Source of the DNA: Pseudomonas rhizosphaerae
GTDB taxonomy: Bacteria > Pseudomonadota > Gammaproteobacteria > Pseudomonadales > Pseudomonadaceae
Length of the DNA: 64,000 nt
NCBI RefSeq assembly: GCF_000761155.1
Contig: NZ_CP009533.1
Span: 496,001-560,000, forward strand
Direction of reading: 5' to 3'
The position numbers and the translations under genes are program-made. Below the pieces are notes generated by a model. It worked only from the letters and a program-made list of their open reading frames with translations, was not told the origin of the DNA and searched no databases. This document shows positions 35,891-46,127 of the stretch, in pieces. Every line of letters starts with the position of its first letter. Positions within the stretch are counted from its first letter, which is position 1.

Positions 35891-37348
35891 ATGGCTACTG
35901 TTTCCTCCACCACCGGCACCACGGCCACTACCGCGACCGCCAGTACCTCCAGTACCAGTACCACGACCAGCACCAGCGGCGCGATCAAGTCCAGCGGTGT
36001 AGGCTCAGGCATCGATACCGACGCTATCGTCAAAGCGTTGGTGAATGCTGAAAAAGCGCCCAAGCAGAAGCAGATCGATACGCAAACGCTGACCACTTCC
36101 ACGACCTTGACCGCCGTGGGCACCGTCAAGAGCGCGCTGGAAACCTATCGCACTGCCGTTGCAGCGATGAACAAGGCCTCGACCTTCAGTGGCTTGACCA
36201 GTGCTTCGTCCAACGAGAAGACCGCGTCGGTGACCGTGACCGATTCTGCCTCCAACGGTACCTACTCGCTGGAAGTGACCAGCCTGGCCAGCGCCTCGAA
36301 GATCTCTTCCGGCGTGTATGCCGAGAAGAGCGCGGCGGTGGTCAACGCTACGTCGTCGGCTCAGGACCTGACGATCAGTCAATCCGGCAAGGACAGCAAA
36401 GTCAGCATTCCGGCAGGCGCCACGCTGGCGCAGACCCGTGATCTGATCAATACCCAGATGGCCAGCCGTGGCATCAGTGCCAACATCCTGACCGACGCCA
36501 GTGGCTCGCGTCTGGTACTGAGTTCGTCGACCACAGGCTCGGGCACCGAAATTTCCATGTCGGCCAATGCCGACAGCGGGCTCGACAAATTGACTACTAC
36601 CACCACCGTTACTGCGCCAGGCAATGCGAAATACAAGATCGACGGCATCGAGATGGAATCGTCGACCAACACAGTAGCAGCTGCTATCAGTGGCGTGTCG
36701 ATCAAACTGTTGGAGGCCGGCGGTGAAAAGACGACCATCAGCGTCACCACCAACACCGACACCCTGAAAAAAGCCACCACCGGGTTCGTCGACGCCTACA
36801 ACGCGCTCATGACCCAGCTCAACACCTTGACCAAGGTCAGTACCAGTGCCGATGGGACGACCAGCGGAGGAGGCCTGACCGGCGACTCCACCGTGCGCCA
36901 TTTAATCCAGTCGATGCGTAACGAGCTGGTATCATCCTCGGGCTCAAGCAAGCTGACGCTGGGGCAGTTCGGGATCAACACCGACCAGAAAACCGGCCTG
37001 CTGGTGATGGACGATGCCAAGTGGAACACTGCCATGGCGGACACCGCCAGCGTGGCGGCCATCCAGGACATGTTCACCGGCAAGGACGGCCTGCTGTCGC
37101 GCATGACAACTGCGACCGACGCCTATGCCGTAAAGGGTGGCATTTTATCTTCACGTTCGGACTCACTCTCCGGCACGTTGACCAAACTGACCGAGCAGCA
37201 GCAAGCCCTGGATCGCCGGATCAAAAACCTCACCGATACATTGAACGCCAAGTATTCCGCGATGGACACCCTCGTTGCGCAGCTGAACGCCACCAGCAAG
37301 AGCATCATGACCACGCTCAATGCGCTGAACAAAACCGATAGCGATTGA
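35891..37348 (+). CDS. fliD: FliD, filament cap protein
   Basis: A 485-residue cap protein. The first 35 residues are Thr/Ser repeats, an exported unstructured start. The family's SSGVGSGIDTDAIVKALVNAEKAP follows in two parts, with LTAVGTVKSALETYRTAVAAM, and a C-terminal coiled coil contains LTKLTEQQQALDRRIKNLTD. It caps the filament and folds incoming flagellin. TAGGAGA gives good initiation. fliS lies 203 bp downstream, behind a terminator and its own likely promoter. Confidence 0.96.
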   Translation: MATVSSTTGTTATTATASTSSTSTTTSTSGAIKSSGVGSGIDTDAIVKALVNAEKAPKQKQIDTQTLTTSTTLTAVGTVKSALETYRTAVAAMNKASTFSGLTSASSNEKTASVTVTDSASNGTYSLEVTSLASASKISSGVYAEKSAAVVNATSSAQDLTISQSGKDSKVSIPAGATLAQTRDLINTQMASRGISANILTDASGSRLVLSSSTTGSGTEISMSANADSGLDKLTTTTTVTAPGNAKYKIDGIEMESSTNTVAAAISGVSIKLLEAGGEKTTISVTTNTDTLKKATTGFVDAYNALMTQLNTLTKVSTSADGTTSGGGLTGDSTVRHLIQSMRNELVSSSGSSKLTLGQFGINTDQKTGLLVMDDAKWNTAMADTASVAAIQDMFTGKDGLLSRMTTATDAYAVKGGILSSRSDSLSGTLTKLTEQQQALDRRIKNLTDTLNAKYSAMDTLVAQLNATSKSIMTTLNALNKTDSD

Positions 37349-37367
37349 TTCCTGGTGAAAGCCGCGG

Positions 37368-37389
37368 GCCCGGTTCCTACCGGGCTTTT
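37368..37389 (+). terminator. Rho-independent terminator of fliD
   Basis: GCCCGGT / ACCGGGC form a 7-bp stem with a 4-nt loop followed by TTTT, 20 bp after the fliD stop. Confidence 0.7.
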
Positions 37390-37475
37390 GCGTATCCACA
37401 CCCTGCGAATTCCTCTATATCGCCGACGTTATCGGCCTGATGTCACATTCCCTCGCATATTCCCTTTTGGCTGGC

Positions 37476-37502
37476 TAAAGTTTTTCCCGCCCGCGACGAC
37501 AT
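37476..37502 (+). promoter_or_regulatory. Probable sigma-28 promoter of fliS-fliT
   Basis: TAAAGTTT (perfect -35), 11 nt, GACGACAT (5 of 8 at -10). Spacing is exact. It lies 50 bp upstream of fliS and after the fliD terminator. Confidence 0.6.
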
Positions 37503-37551
37503 AGTAACCAAGCGATACAACATCAAATCATGTGTTACGAGGTCCGCGACA

Positions 37552-37959
37552 ATGAACGCCATGAGAGCGCTGAGCCAATACCAGAAGGTCGATTCCCATG
37601 CCCAGACATCCGAGGCCACGCCGCACAGGCTGGTGCAGATGCTGATGCAGGGGAGCCTCGATCGCATGGCCCAGGCCAAGGGTGCGCTGAGCCGTGGCCA
37701 GGTGGCGCAGAAGGGCGAAATGCTCGGCAAGGCCGTGGCCATCATCGGTGGCCTGCGCCAGGGGCTGGATCCGAGCAAAACTGCGAATGAAAAGTCCGTC
37801 AAGGACCTCGACGACCTTTACGCCTACATGTCCGGCCGCCTGACCGAAGCCAACATCAAGAACGATCCACAGCTGATCGACGAAGTCGCCCGGCTGATGA
37901 TCACCGTCAAGAGCGGTTGGGACGCCATCGCCAACCACGATTCGGCCCTGCCAGCCTGA
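37552..37959 (+). CDS. fliS: FliS, flagellin export chaperone
   Basis: A 135-residue helical chaperone that binds the C-terminus of flagellin in the cytosol and prevents premature polymerisation. Visible family parts are MRALSQYQKVDSHAQTSEATPHRLVQML (start region, read in two pieces), GRGQVAQKGEMLGKAVAII-like helix 2 and LYAYMSGRLTEANIKND. It overlaps nothing; fliT follows 10 bp later. Confidence 0.94.
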   Translation: MNAMRALSQYQKVDSHAQTSEATPHRLVQMLMQGSLDRMAQAKGALSRGQVAQKGEMLGKAVAIIGGLRQGLDPSKTANEKSVKDLDDLYAYMSGRLTEANIKNDPQLIDEVARLMITVKSGWDAIANHDSALPA

Positions 37960-37969
37960 GGAGTTTGCC

Positions 37970-38263
37970 ATGAGTGCACTACAGCGGATTCAGCAGACTC
38001 GCCATGCTCTGGTGGACGCGATGCAGGCCGGTGACTGGGATGCGATTGGCGTTCTGGACATCGAATGCCGCGCTTGCGTCGACAGCGTGTTGCAGGAGGT
38101 TCCGGAAGACCCTTCCCAGCTGCGCAGTCATCTGGAAGATCTGCTCGAGGTCTACCGTCAATTACTCAACGTCACTCGTTTAGCGCGTCAGTCAGTTGTC
38201 GACGAAATGTCACAGTTCACCCAAGCGAAGAACGCTGCAAAGGTTTACCATCTGTTCCGTTGA
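37970..38263 (+). CDS. fliT: FliT-like flagellar chaperone
   Basis: A 97-residue all-helical protein in the FliT position, right after fliS. It has the usual length and a helix-rich, Leu/Gln/Glu composition (QQTRHALVDAMQAGDWDAIG, LEDLLEVYRQLLNVTRLA). FliT proteins bind the FliD cap and, in enterics, regulate FlhDC; Pseudomonas has no FlhDC, so only the chaperone role is likely. Sequence similarity to enteric FliT is low, so the call rests partly on context. Confidence 0.75.
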   Translation: MSALQRIQQTRHALVDAMQAGDWDAIGVLDIECRACVDSVLQEVPEDPSQLRSHLEDLLEVYRQLLNVTRLARQSVVDEMSQFTQAKNAAKVYHLFR

Positions 38264-38282
38264 CAGCCACTGCGCCATAAAT

Positions 38283-38311
38283 TTGACTAAGTCGATTTTT
38301 TTGACTTTACT
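38283..38311 (+). promoter_or_regulatory. Candidate sigma-70 promoter of fleQ
   Basis: TTGACT (38283-38288), 17 nt, TTTACT (38306-38311). It lies about 100 bp upstream of the fleQ ATG. fleQ is the top-level flagellar regulator and in P. aeruginosa is transcribed from a sigma-70 promoter. No sigma-54 or sigma-28 site is evident in this 151-bp gap. Confidence 0.4.
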
Positions 38312-38414
38312 AGTGGCTGTTACGATTCGTCTGGCGTCTGTTAGCTGAAACCATGGCCGAAAACGTCGAGAGCGCCCTTTGGGGCTTCGAGTTGACTAGG
38401 GAAGTTGCTATTGC

Positions 38415-39896
<1,482 letters not shown>

Positions 39897-39911
39897 CGCC
39901 TGTAGCCGGAA

Positions 39912-39938
39912 TGGCCGCTGCTTCTCCAGCAGCGGCCA
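39912..39938 (+). terminator. Stem-loop after fleQ
   Basis: TGGCCGCTGCT / AGCAGCGGCCA form a perfect 11-bp stem with a 5-nt loop, 16 bp after fleQ. The T-run is poor. The core GGCCGCTG/CAGCGGCC is shared with the hairpin after flgL. Confidence 0.55.
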
Positions 39939-40053
39939 GGGTTGTTGCACTACCTAGCGCTTCGTTCGAAACGCGCCAAGCGTCTGAACTCACAGGCTTT
40001 CCTCGCGGTTCCCAACATACACTCACACTCCCTGCATCCCTCGGGCTTTCATC

Positions 40054-40069
40054 CGGCACGGCTATTGCT
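40054..40069 (+). promoter_or_regulatory. Sigma-54 promoter of fleS-fleR
   Basis: CGGCACGGCTATTGCT has GG at 40055-40056 and GC at 40067-40068 (N10). The leading T of TGGCAC is replaced by C. It lies 53 bp upstream of fleS, matching the known FleQ/RpoN control of fleSR in P. aeruginosa. Confidence 0.8.
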
Positions 40070-40121
40070 TTTATCCCTTTCACGATACCGTTTTTGACGG
40101 TGAGCCAAGTGAGAGAGAGCC

Positions 40122-41330
40122 ATGCCACAGGCCGCTATCCAGCCGTCCGCTTCCCAGCCCCGTAGCGACGTTGCCGTGCCTACCGACGGTCGCCAGGCCT
40201 TGGACCAGTCCTTCCTCCTGTTCGACCGGATGTCCGACCGCCTGAGCGACTCCTACAGCATGCTCGAAGAGCGCGTGGCAGCACTCAAGGGTGAACTGGA
40301 AGTGGTCAGCGCGCAGCGTCTGGCTGAACTGGCGGAAAAGGAGCGCTTGGCAAATCGCTTGCAGAACCTGCTCGATCTGTTGCCCGGTGGGGTGATCGTC
40401 ATCGATGGGCAAGGGCGCGTGCGCGAGGCCAATCCGGCCGCTCTGGACATGCTCGGGGCGCCACTGGAGGGTGAGCTGTGGCGCGAAGTGATCGTCCGCA
40501 GTTTTGCCCCACGTCGCGACGATGGCCATGAAATTTCCCTGATCGATGGGCGACGCCTGTCGATTTCCACCCGCTCGCTCGACGCCGAACCCGGTCAATT
40601 GGTGCTGCTCACCGACCTTACCGAAACCCGCCGATTGCAGAGCGACGTGGCGCGCAGCGAACGGCTGTCGTCACTGGGCCGGATGATGGCCTCGCTGGCC
40701 CATCAGATTCGCACGCCGCTGTCAGCCGCGCTGCTGTACGCCAGCCATCTGACCGACAAACCCCTGCCGGTGCAGACCCAGCAGCGTTTCGCCAACCGTC
40801 TCAAGGAGCGTCTGCACGAACTGGAACATCAGGTGCGCGACATGCTGGTGTTCGCCCGCGGCGAGCTGCCGTTGTCCGATCGCCTGGCGCCCAGGCAGTT
40901 GTTGCAGGCCTTGCAGGCCGCCGCCCAGCCTCACGTGCGAGAAGTGGCCGTGCGCTGGCAGTGCGACAGCCACGCTGGCGAGCTGCTGTGCAACAAGGAC
41001 ACCCTGGTCGGTGCCGTGCTTAACCTGGTGAGCAACGCGATCCAGGCCAGCGCCGGGCAGGCGCGCTTGAAAGTCCATCTGTATAGCCGTGGCGATAACC
41101 TGCGCCTGTGCGTCAGCGACGACGGGCCCGGTATGGCGGCGGCGACGCTGGCCCGCCTGGGCGAGCCGTTCTTCACCACCAAGGCTACCGGGACCGGGCT
41201 CGGCCTGTCGGTGGTCAAGGCAGTGGCGCGGGCGCATCAGGGGGATCTGGTGCTGCGTTCCACCGTTGGCCGCGGCACCTGCGCCACCTTGACCTTGCCG
41301 CTGGTGGCCCTGCAGGAGCGCGAACCATGA
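40122..41330 (+). CDS. fleS: FleS, flagellar sensor histidine kinase
   Basis: A 402-residue cytosolic kinase with no membrane helix. It has an N-terminal coiled region (about 30-85), a PAS-like domain (about 85-175: LLPGGVIVIDGQGRVREANP), a HisKA domain with phospho-accepting H194 (ASLAHQIRTPLSA) and a C-terminal ATPase (LNLVSNAIQASAG, DDGPGM, GTGLGLSVV). It phosphorylates FleR for late hook/rod genes. Its stop overlaps the fleR start (ATGA). The input signal is not known. Confidence 0.95.
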   Translation: MPQAAIQPSASQPRSDVAVPTDGRQALDQSFLLFDRMSDRLSDSYSMLEERVAALKGELEVVSAQRLAELAEKERLANRLQNLLDLLPGGVIVIDGQGRVREANPAALDMLGAPLEGELWREVIVRSFAPRRDDGHEISLIDGRRLSISTRSLDAEPGQLVLLTDLTETRRLQSDVARSERLSSLGRMMASLAHQIRTPLSAALLYASHLTDKPLPVQTQQRFANRLKERLHELEHQVRDMLVFARGELPLSDRLAPRQLLQALQAAAQPHVREVAVRWQCDSHAGELLCNKDTLVGAVLNLVSNAIQASAGQARLKVHLYSRGDNLRLCVSDDGPGMAAATLARLGEPFFTTKATGTGLGLSVVKAVARAHQGDLVLRSTVGRGTCATLTLPLVALQEREP

Positions 41331-42736
41331 GCATTAAGGTGTTGCTGGTCGAGGATGACCGTGCGCTGCGCGAAGCCCTGGGCGATACGCTGGAGCTGGG
41401 CGGGTTCGAATTCGAAGCGGTGAGCTGCGCCGAGGAGGCGTTGCTGGCGGTAGCACGCGAGCCTTTCGGGATCGTCGTCAGTGACGTCAACATGCCCGGC
41501 ATCGATGGGCATCAACTGCTTGCGCTATTGCGCGCCCGACAGCCGCAACTGCCGGTATTACTGATGACTGCCCACGGGGCGGTCGAGCGGGCGGTAGACG
41601 CCATGCGCCAGGGTGCAGCCGATTACCTTGTCAAGCCGTTCGAGCCGCGCGCCTTGCTCGATCTGGTGACCCGCCATGGCCGCGGCCTGATCCCGCCCGG
41701 TGCCGATCAAGGTCCGGTGGCCCTCGAACCGGCCAGCCTGGCCTTGCTCGAGCTGGCGGCGCGGGTCGCGCGCAGCGATTCCACGGTGCTCATATCCGGC
41801 GAGTCGGGTACCGGCAAGGAAGTACTGGCGCGCTACATCCACCAGCAGTCGCGACGCGCAGACCAGACCTTCGTGGCCATCAACTGCGCAGCGATTCCCG
41901 ACAACATGCTCGAGGCCACCTTGTTTGGCCATGAAAAGGGCGCGTTCACCGGCGCCATCGCAGCCCAGGCCGGCAAGTTCGAACAGGCCGATGGCGGCAC
42001 CTTGCTGCTCGATGAAATCTCCGAGATGCCCTTGGGGCTGCAGGCCAAGCTGTTGCGCGTGTTGCAGGAGCGCGAGGTCGAGCGGGTCGGCGCGCGCAAA
42101 CCCATTGCCCTGGACATACGCGTCATCGCCACCACCAACCGCAACCTGGCGGCGGACGTGGCGGCGGGGCGCTTCCGCGAAGACCTGTTCTATCGGCTGT
42201 CGGTGTTTCCGTTGGCCTGGGCGCCCCTGCGCGAGCGCCGCGGCGACATCCTGCCGCTGGCGCGACGGCTGCTGGCTCGGCATGTCGACAAGATGAAGCA
42301 CGTGCCGGTGCGCTTCTCGCCGCAGGCTGAACAGACACTGCTCGACCACCCCTGGCCAGGCAATGTGCGCGAGCTGGACAACGCCATCCAGCGCGCGTTG
42401 ATCCTGCAGCACGGCGGCCTGATTCAGGCGGCTGATTTCTGCCTGGTCGGTTCGGTGGCCGCGGCACCGTTGCCGCCGTTGAGCCTGGTGGTGCAGTCTC
42501 GCGCCCCAGTGTTGCCATTGGAGTCGCAGGCGCCGGCCGGGCTTGCGGCCGGTGCGTTGGAAGACGATCTGCGCCGACGCGAATTCGAGATGATCATCGA
42601 CATCCTGCGCAGCGAGCGTGGCCGCCGCAAGGAAGCCGCCGAGCGCCTGGGCATCAGCCCGCGGACCCTGCGCTACAAGCTGGCGCAGATGCGCGATGCC
42701 GGAATGGACGTGGAGGCCAGCCTGTTCGCCTCCTGA
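41327..42736 (+). CDS. fleR: FleR, sigma-54-dependent response regulator
   Basis: A 469-residue NtrC-type regulator: receiver (about 1-120, D53 phosphoacceptor in VVSDVNMPG), AAA+ domain with Walker A GESGTGKE (158-165) and GAFTGA (205-210), and a C-terminal Fis helix-turn-helix (RKEAAERLGISPRTLRYKL). In P. aeruginosa it activates the class III operons flgBCDE and flgFGHIJKL with sigma-54. I chose the ATG at 41327, which overlaps the fleS stop; the longer open frame upstream lies inside fleS. Confidence 0.96.
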   Translation: MSIKVLLVEDDRALREALGDTLELGGFEFEAVSCAEEALLAVAREPFGIVVSDVNMPGIDGHQLLALLRARQPQLPVLLMTAHGAVERAVDAMRQGAADYLVKPFEPRALLDLVTRHGRGLIPPGADQGPVALEPASLALLELAARVARSDSTVLISGESGTGKEVLARYIHQQSRRADQTFVAINCAAIPDNMLEATLFGHEKGAFTGAIAAQAGKFEQADGGTLLLDEISEMPLGLQAKLLRVLQEREVERVGARKPIALDIRVIATTNRNLAADVAAGRFREDLFYRLSVFPLAWAPLRERRGDILPLARRLLARHVDKMKHVPVRFSPQAEQTLLDHPWPGNVRELDNAIQRALILQHGGLIQAADFCLVGSVAAAPLPPLSLVVQSRAPVLPLESQAPAGLAAGALEDDLRRREFEMIIDILRSERGRRKEAAERLGISPRTLRYKLAQMRDAGMDVEASLFAS

Positions 42737-42810
42737 ACCGCGCCCGCTGACCGCCAGTGGGTGTGGTGATTTGTCGCCATCGATCTGTTTCGCAACCCTG
42801 CCACCGCAAC

Positions 42811-42826
42811 TGGCACCCTCCTTGCT
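42811..42826 (+). promoter_or_regulatory. Sigma-54 promoter of fliEFGHIJ
   Basis: TGGCACCCTCCTTGCT has GG at 42812-42813 and GC at 42824-42825 (N10). It is a near-perfect RpoN site 62 bp upstream of fliE. Confidence 0.9.
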
Positions 42827-42887
42827 AATACCTCTGTAGTGAATGCAGCAGTGTCAAAAAAACGCAGGTCGTCGCAGAGGGTCACCC

Positions 42888-43214
42888 ATGAGCCAAGGTA
42901 TTGAATTCAACCGCTTGATGCTGGACATGCGCGCCATGCAGGCGGACGCCATGGCCAGACCCAAGGCGGTTGCGGCGCCGGAAGTCGGCGCCAGCAGCTT
43001 TGCCGACATGCTTGGCGGCGCCATCAACAAGGTCGCGGACGTGCAGGGCGCTTCCAGCCAGCTGGCCTCGGCGTTCGAGATCGGCAAGAGCGGCGTCGAC
43101 CTCACCGATGTGATGATCGCCTCGCAGAAAGCCAGCGTCTCCTTCCAGGCCTTGACCCAGGTGCGCAACAAACTGGTCCAGGCCTACCAAGACATCATGC
43201 AGATGCCGGTCTGA
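42888..43214 (+). CDS. fliE: FliE, MS-ring/rod junction protein
   Basis: A 108-residue protein joining the MS ring to the rod and needed for rod protein export. The conserved C-terminal part is [20 protein letters not shown] followed by [18 protein letters not shown] chose the ATG at 42888; AGAGGG lies a few bases upstream, and the open frame beyond it has no family sequence. fliF follows 14 bp later. Confidence 0.95.
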   Translation: MSQGIEFNRLMLDMRAMQADAMARPKAVAAPEVGASSFADMLGGAINKVADVQGASSQLASAFEIGKSGVDLTDVMIASQKASVSFQALTQVRNKLVQAYQDIMQMPV

Positions 43215-43228
43215 GGACGAATTGAGTC

Positions 43229-45016
43229 ATGGCTGAAGCGACCACCGACAATCTCCCGGCCAAGAGCGGCAACAAATCGCCGCTCATGGGTCTGTCCGTC
43301 CTGCAGAATCTGTCGCAGATGACCATGCTGCGTCAGGTCGGCCTTTTGGTCGGCCTGGCGGCCAGCGTCGCCATCGGCTTTGCCGTGGTGCTGTGGTCGC
43401 AACAGCCCGACTATCGTCCGCTGTACGGCAGCCTGGCGGGCATGGACACCAAGCAGGTGATCGACACCCTGACTACGGCCAACATCCCCTACACCGTCGA
43501 GCCCAACTCCGGCGCCTTGCTGGTCAAGGCCGACGACCAGTCGCGCGCCCGCATCGCCCTGGCGTCGGCCGGCGTCGCCCCCAGCGACGGCAATGTCGGC
43601 TACGAATCGCTCGACAAGGAACAGGGCCTGGGCACCAGTCAGTTCATGGAAACCGCGCGTTATCGCCGCAGCCTGGAAGGCGAACTGGCCCGTACCATCG
43701 GCAGCCTGAACAACATCCGCGCAGCGCGTGTGCACCTGGCCATTCCGAAAAGCTCGGTGTTCGTCCGCGACGAGCGCAAGCCGACCGCCTCGGTACTGGT
43801 GGAAATGTACCCCAACCGCACCCTGGACGCCGGGCAAGTGGCGGCCATCGTCAATCTGGTGGCGACCAGCGTCCCCGAACTGAACAAGTCCAACGTGTCG
43901 GTCGTCGACCAGAAGGGCACCTTGCTGTCGGCCCAGCTGGAAGACAACGCGCTGACCATGGCTGGCAAGCAGTACGATTACAGCCGACGCATGGAAAGCA
44001 TGCTGACCCAACGCGTGCACAACATCCTGCAACCAGTGGTGGGCAACGATCGCTTCAAGGCCGAAGTCTCTGCAGATCTTGATTTCAGCGCGGTCGAGTC
44101 CACCTCCGAGCAGTTCAACCCGGAGCAACCAGCGCTGCGCAGCGAGCAGTCCACCACGGAACAGCGTTCAAGTGGTTCCGGCCCTTCGGGTGTGCCGGGG
44201 GCGTTGAGCAACCAGCCACCGGGGCCGGCCACCGCGCCACAGAACGCCGCCCAGGGTCAGGCCGCGGCCGGTGCGATCCAGCCGGGCCAACCGCTGCTCG
44301 ACGCCAACGGCCAGCAGATCATGGATCCGGCCACCGGCCAGCCGATGCTGGCGCCGTACCCGGCCGACAAGCGTCAGCAGTCGACCAAGAATTTCGAGCT
44401 CGACCGTTCCATCAGCCACACCAAGCAGCAGCAGGGTCGCCTGACTCGGTTGTCGGTCGCCGTGGTGGTGGACGATCAGGCCAAGATCAACCCGGCCGAC
44501 GGTACGGTGACGATGGCGCCCTGGAACGCCCAAGAACTGGCGCGCTTCACCCGCCTGGTACAGGACGCGGTGGGCTTCGATGCCAGCCGTGGCGACAGCG
44601 TGACCGTGATCAACGTGCCGTTCGCGGCCAATTCGGCTGAAGTCATCACCGAGCCTGCGTTCTACAAGGAACCGTGGTTCTGGGACATCATGAAACAAGC
44701 GCTGGGCGTGTTGTTCATCCTAGTCCTGGTGTTCGGTGTGCTGCGTCCGGTGCTGACCAACATCACCGGTGGTGGCAAGGGCAAGGCAGGCGATGCCGAA
44801 CTCGGTGCCGCTGGCGCGCTGGGCGGTGTAGCCGCCTTGGGCATGGACAGTGAGCTGGCCAACGATCGGGTCAGCCTGGGTGGTCCGCAGAGCATTCTGC
44901 TGCCCAGCCCGACCGAGGGCTATGACGCCCAGTTGAATGCAATCAAGAGTCTTGTGGCCGAAGACCCGGGCCGTGTGGCCCAGGTCGTGAAAGAGTGGAT
45001 CAATGCCGATGAGTAG
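43229..45016 (+). CDS. fliF: FliF, MS-ring protein
   Basis: A 595-residue inner-membrane ring protein. A first membrane helix (about 38-56, VGLLVGLAASVAIGFAVVL) and a second (about 485-505, ALGVLFILVLVFGVL) flank the periplasmic ring-building motifs, including LASAGVAPSDGNVGYE and LEGELARTIGSLNNIRAARVHLA (two halves of one motif). Between about 290 and 390 lies a disordered Gln/Pro/Ala-rich insert. The C-terminal tail (AIKSLVAEDPGRVAQVVKEW) binds FliG. Its end overlaps the fliG start. Confidence 0.96.
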   Translation: MAEATTDNLPAKSGNKSPLMGLSVLQNLSQMTMLRQVGLLVGLAASVAIGFAVVLWSQQPDYRPLYGSLAGMDTKQVIDTLTTANIPYTVEPNSGALLVKADDQSRARIALASAGVAPSDGNVGYESLDKEQGLGTSQFMETARYRRSLEGELARTIGSLNNIRAARVHLAIPKSSVFVRDERKPTASVLVEMYPNRTLDAGQVAAIVNLVATSVPELNKSNVSVVDQKGTLLSAQLEDNALTMAGKQYDYSRRMESMLTQRVHNILQPVVGNDRFKAEVSADLDFSAVESTSEQFNPEQPALRSEQSTTEQRSSGSGPSGVPGALSNQPPGPATAPQNAAQGQAAAGAIQPGQPLLDANGQQIMDPATGQPMLAPYPADKRQQSTKNFELDRSISHTKQQQGRLTRLSVAVVVDDQAKINPADGTVTMAPWNAQELARFTRLVQDAVGFDASRGDSVTVINVPFAANSAEVITEPAFYKEPWFWDIMKQALGVLFILVLVFGVLRPVLTNITGGGKGKAGDAELGAAGALGGVAALGMDSELANDRVSLGGPQSILLPSPTEGYDAQLNAIKSLVAEDPGRVAQVVKEWINADE

Positions 45017-46028
45017 TTCACAAGCCGTCACCCCCAAGCTGACCAAGGTCGACAAGGCCGCCATCCTCCTGCTCTCGCTGGGTGAAACCGACGCGGCGCA
45101 GGTGCTTCGCCACATGGGCCCCAAGGAAGTCCAGCGCGTGGGCGTGGCCATGGCGCAGATGCGCAACGTGCACCGCGAGCAGGTCGAGCAGGTGATGAGC
45201 GAGTTCGTCACCGTGGTCGGCGACCAGACCGGCCTGGGCGTAGGCTCCGACAACTACATCCGCAAGATGCTGACCTCGGCCCTGGGCGAAGACAAGGCCA
45301 ACGGCCTGATCGACCGGATCCTGCTGGGCGGCAATACCAGCGGCCTGGACAGCCTGAAGTGGATGGAGCCGCGGGCCGTGGCCGACGTCATTCGCTACGA
45401 ACACCCGCAGATCCAGTCGATCGTCGTGGCCTACCTTGACCCCGACCAGGCTGGCGAGGTGCTGGCGCATTTCGAGCACAAGGCGCGCCTGGACATCATC
45501 CTGCGCGTGTCCTCGCTCAACACCGTCCAGCCGGCAGCGTTGAAAGAGCTCAATACCATTCTGGAGAAACAATTCTCCGGCAACTCCAACGCCACGCGGA
45601 CCACCCTGGGTGGGGTCAAGCGTGCTGCCGACATCATGAACTTCCTCGACAGTTCGTCCGAGGGCCAACTGATGGACTCCATCCGCGAGGTCGACGAAGA
45701 ACTGTCCGGGCAGATCGAGGACCTGATGTTCGTCTTCAACAACCTCAAGGACGTCGACGATCGCGGCATCCAGGCACTGTTGCGCGAAGTGTCTTCGGAC
45801 GTGCTGGTGGTGGCCCTCAAGGGCGCCGACGAAGGCGTGCGCGAGAAAATCTTCAAGAACATGTCCAAGCGTGCGGCCGAGTTGCTGCGCGACGACCTGG
45901 AAGCCAAGGGGCCGGTACGCGTCAGCGACGTCGAGTCGGCGCAGAAGGAAGTGCTCACCATCGCCCGGCGCATGGCCGAAGCGGGTGAAATTGTGCTCGG
46001 TGGCAAGGGCGGGGAAGAGATGATCTAA
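45009..46028 (+). CDS. fliG: FliG, rotor switch protein
   Basis: A 339-residue rotor protein: an N-terminal domain binding FliF (KVDKAAILLLSLGETDAAQV), a middle domain with EHPQ (residues around 135) and a C-terminal torque domain with charged residues facing the stator (IREVDEELSGQIEDLMF, DDRGIQALLREVSSDVL). The start overlaps the end of fliF. I chose the ATG at 45009 because it gives the usual MSSSQ-type start; 45003 is also in frame. Confidence 0.96.
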   Translation: MSSSQAVTPKLTKVDKAAILLLSLGETDAAQVLRHMGPKEVQRVGVAMAQMRNVHREQVEQVMSEFVTVVGDQTGLGVGSDNYIRKMLTSALGEDKANGLIDRILLGGNTSGLDSLKWMEPRAVADVIRYEHPQIQSIVVAYLDPDQAGEVLAHFEHKARLDIILRVSSLNTVQPAALKELNTILEKQFSGNSNATRTTLGGVKRAADIMNFLDSSSEGQLMDSIREVDEELSGQIEDLMFVFNNLKDVDDRGIQALLREVSSDVLVVALKGADEGVREKIFKNMSKRAAELLRDDLEAKGPVRVSDVESAQKEVLTIARRMAEAGEIVLGGKGGEEMI

Positions 46029-46060
46029 TCATCCCTTTCCCAGACCTCTGTCGTTGCAGT

Positions 46061-46080
46061 CGGCTGCCCTGCGGCAGCCG
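46061..46080 (+). other. Stem-loop between fliG and fliH
   Basis: CGGCTGCC / GGCAGCCG form an 8-bp perfect stem with a 4-nt loop in the unusually wide (99 bp) fliG-fliH gap. No T-run follows. It may cap or process the mRNA inside the operon. Confidence 0.5.
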
Positions 46081-46127
46081 GCTCCGAGCGGCCCCACTTC
46101 GCACCCAGGCGTCAGGAATCGCAAGCC

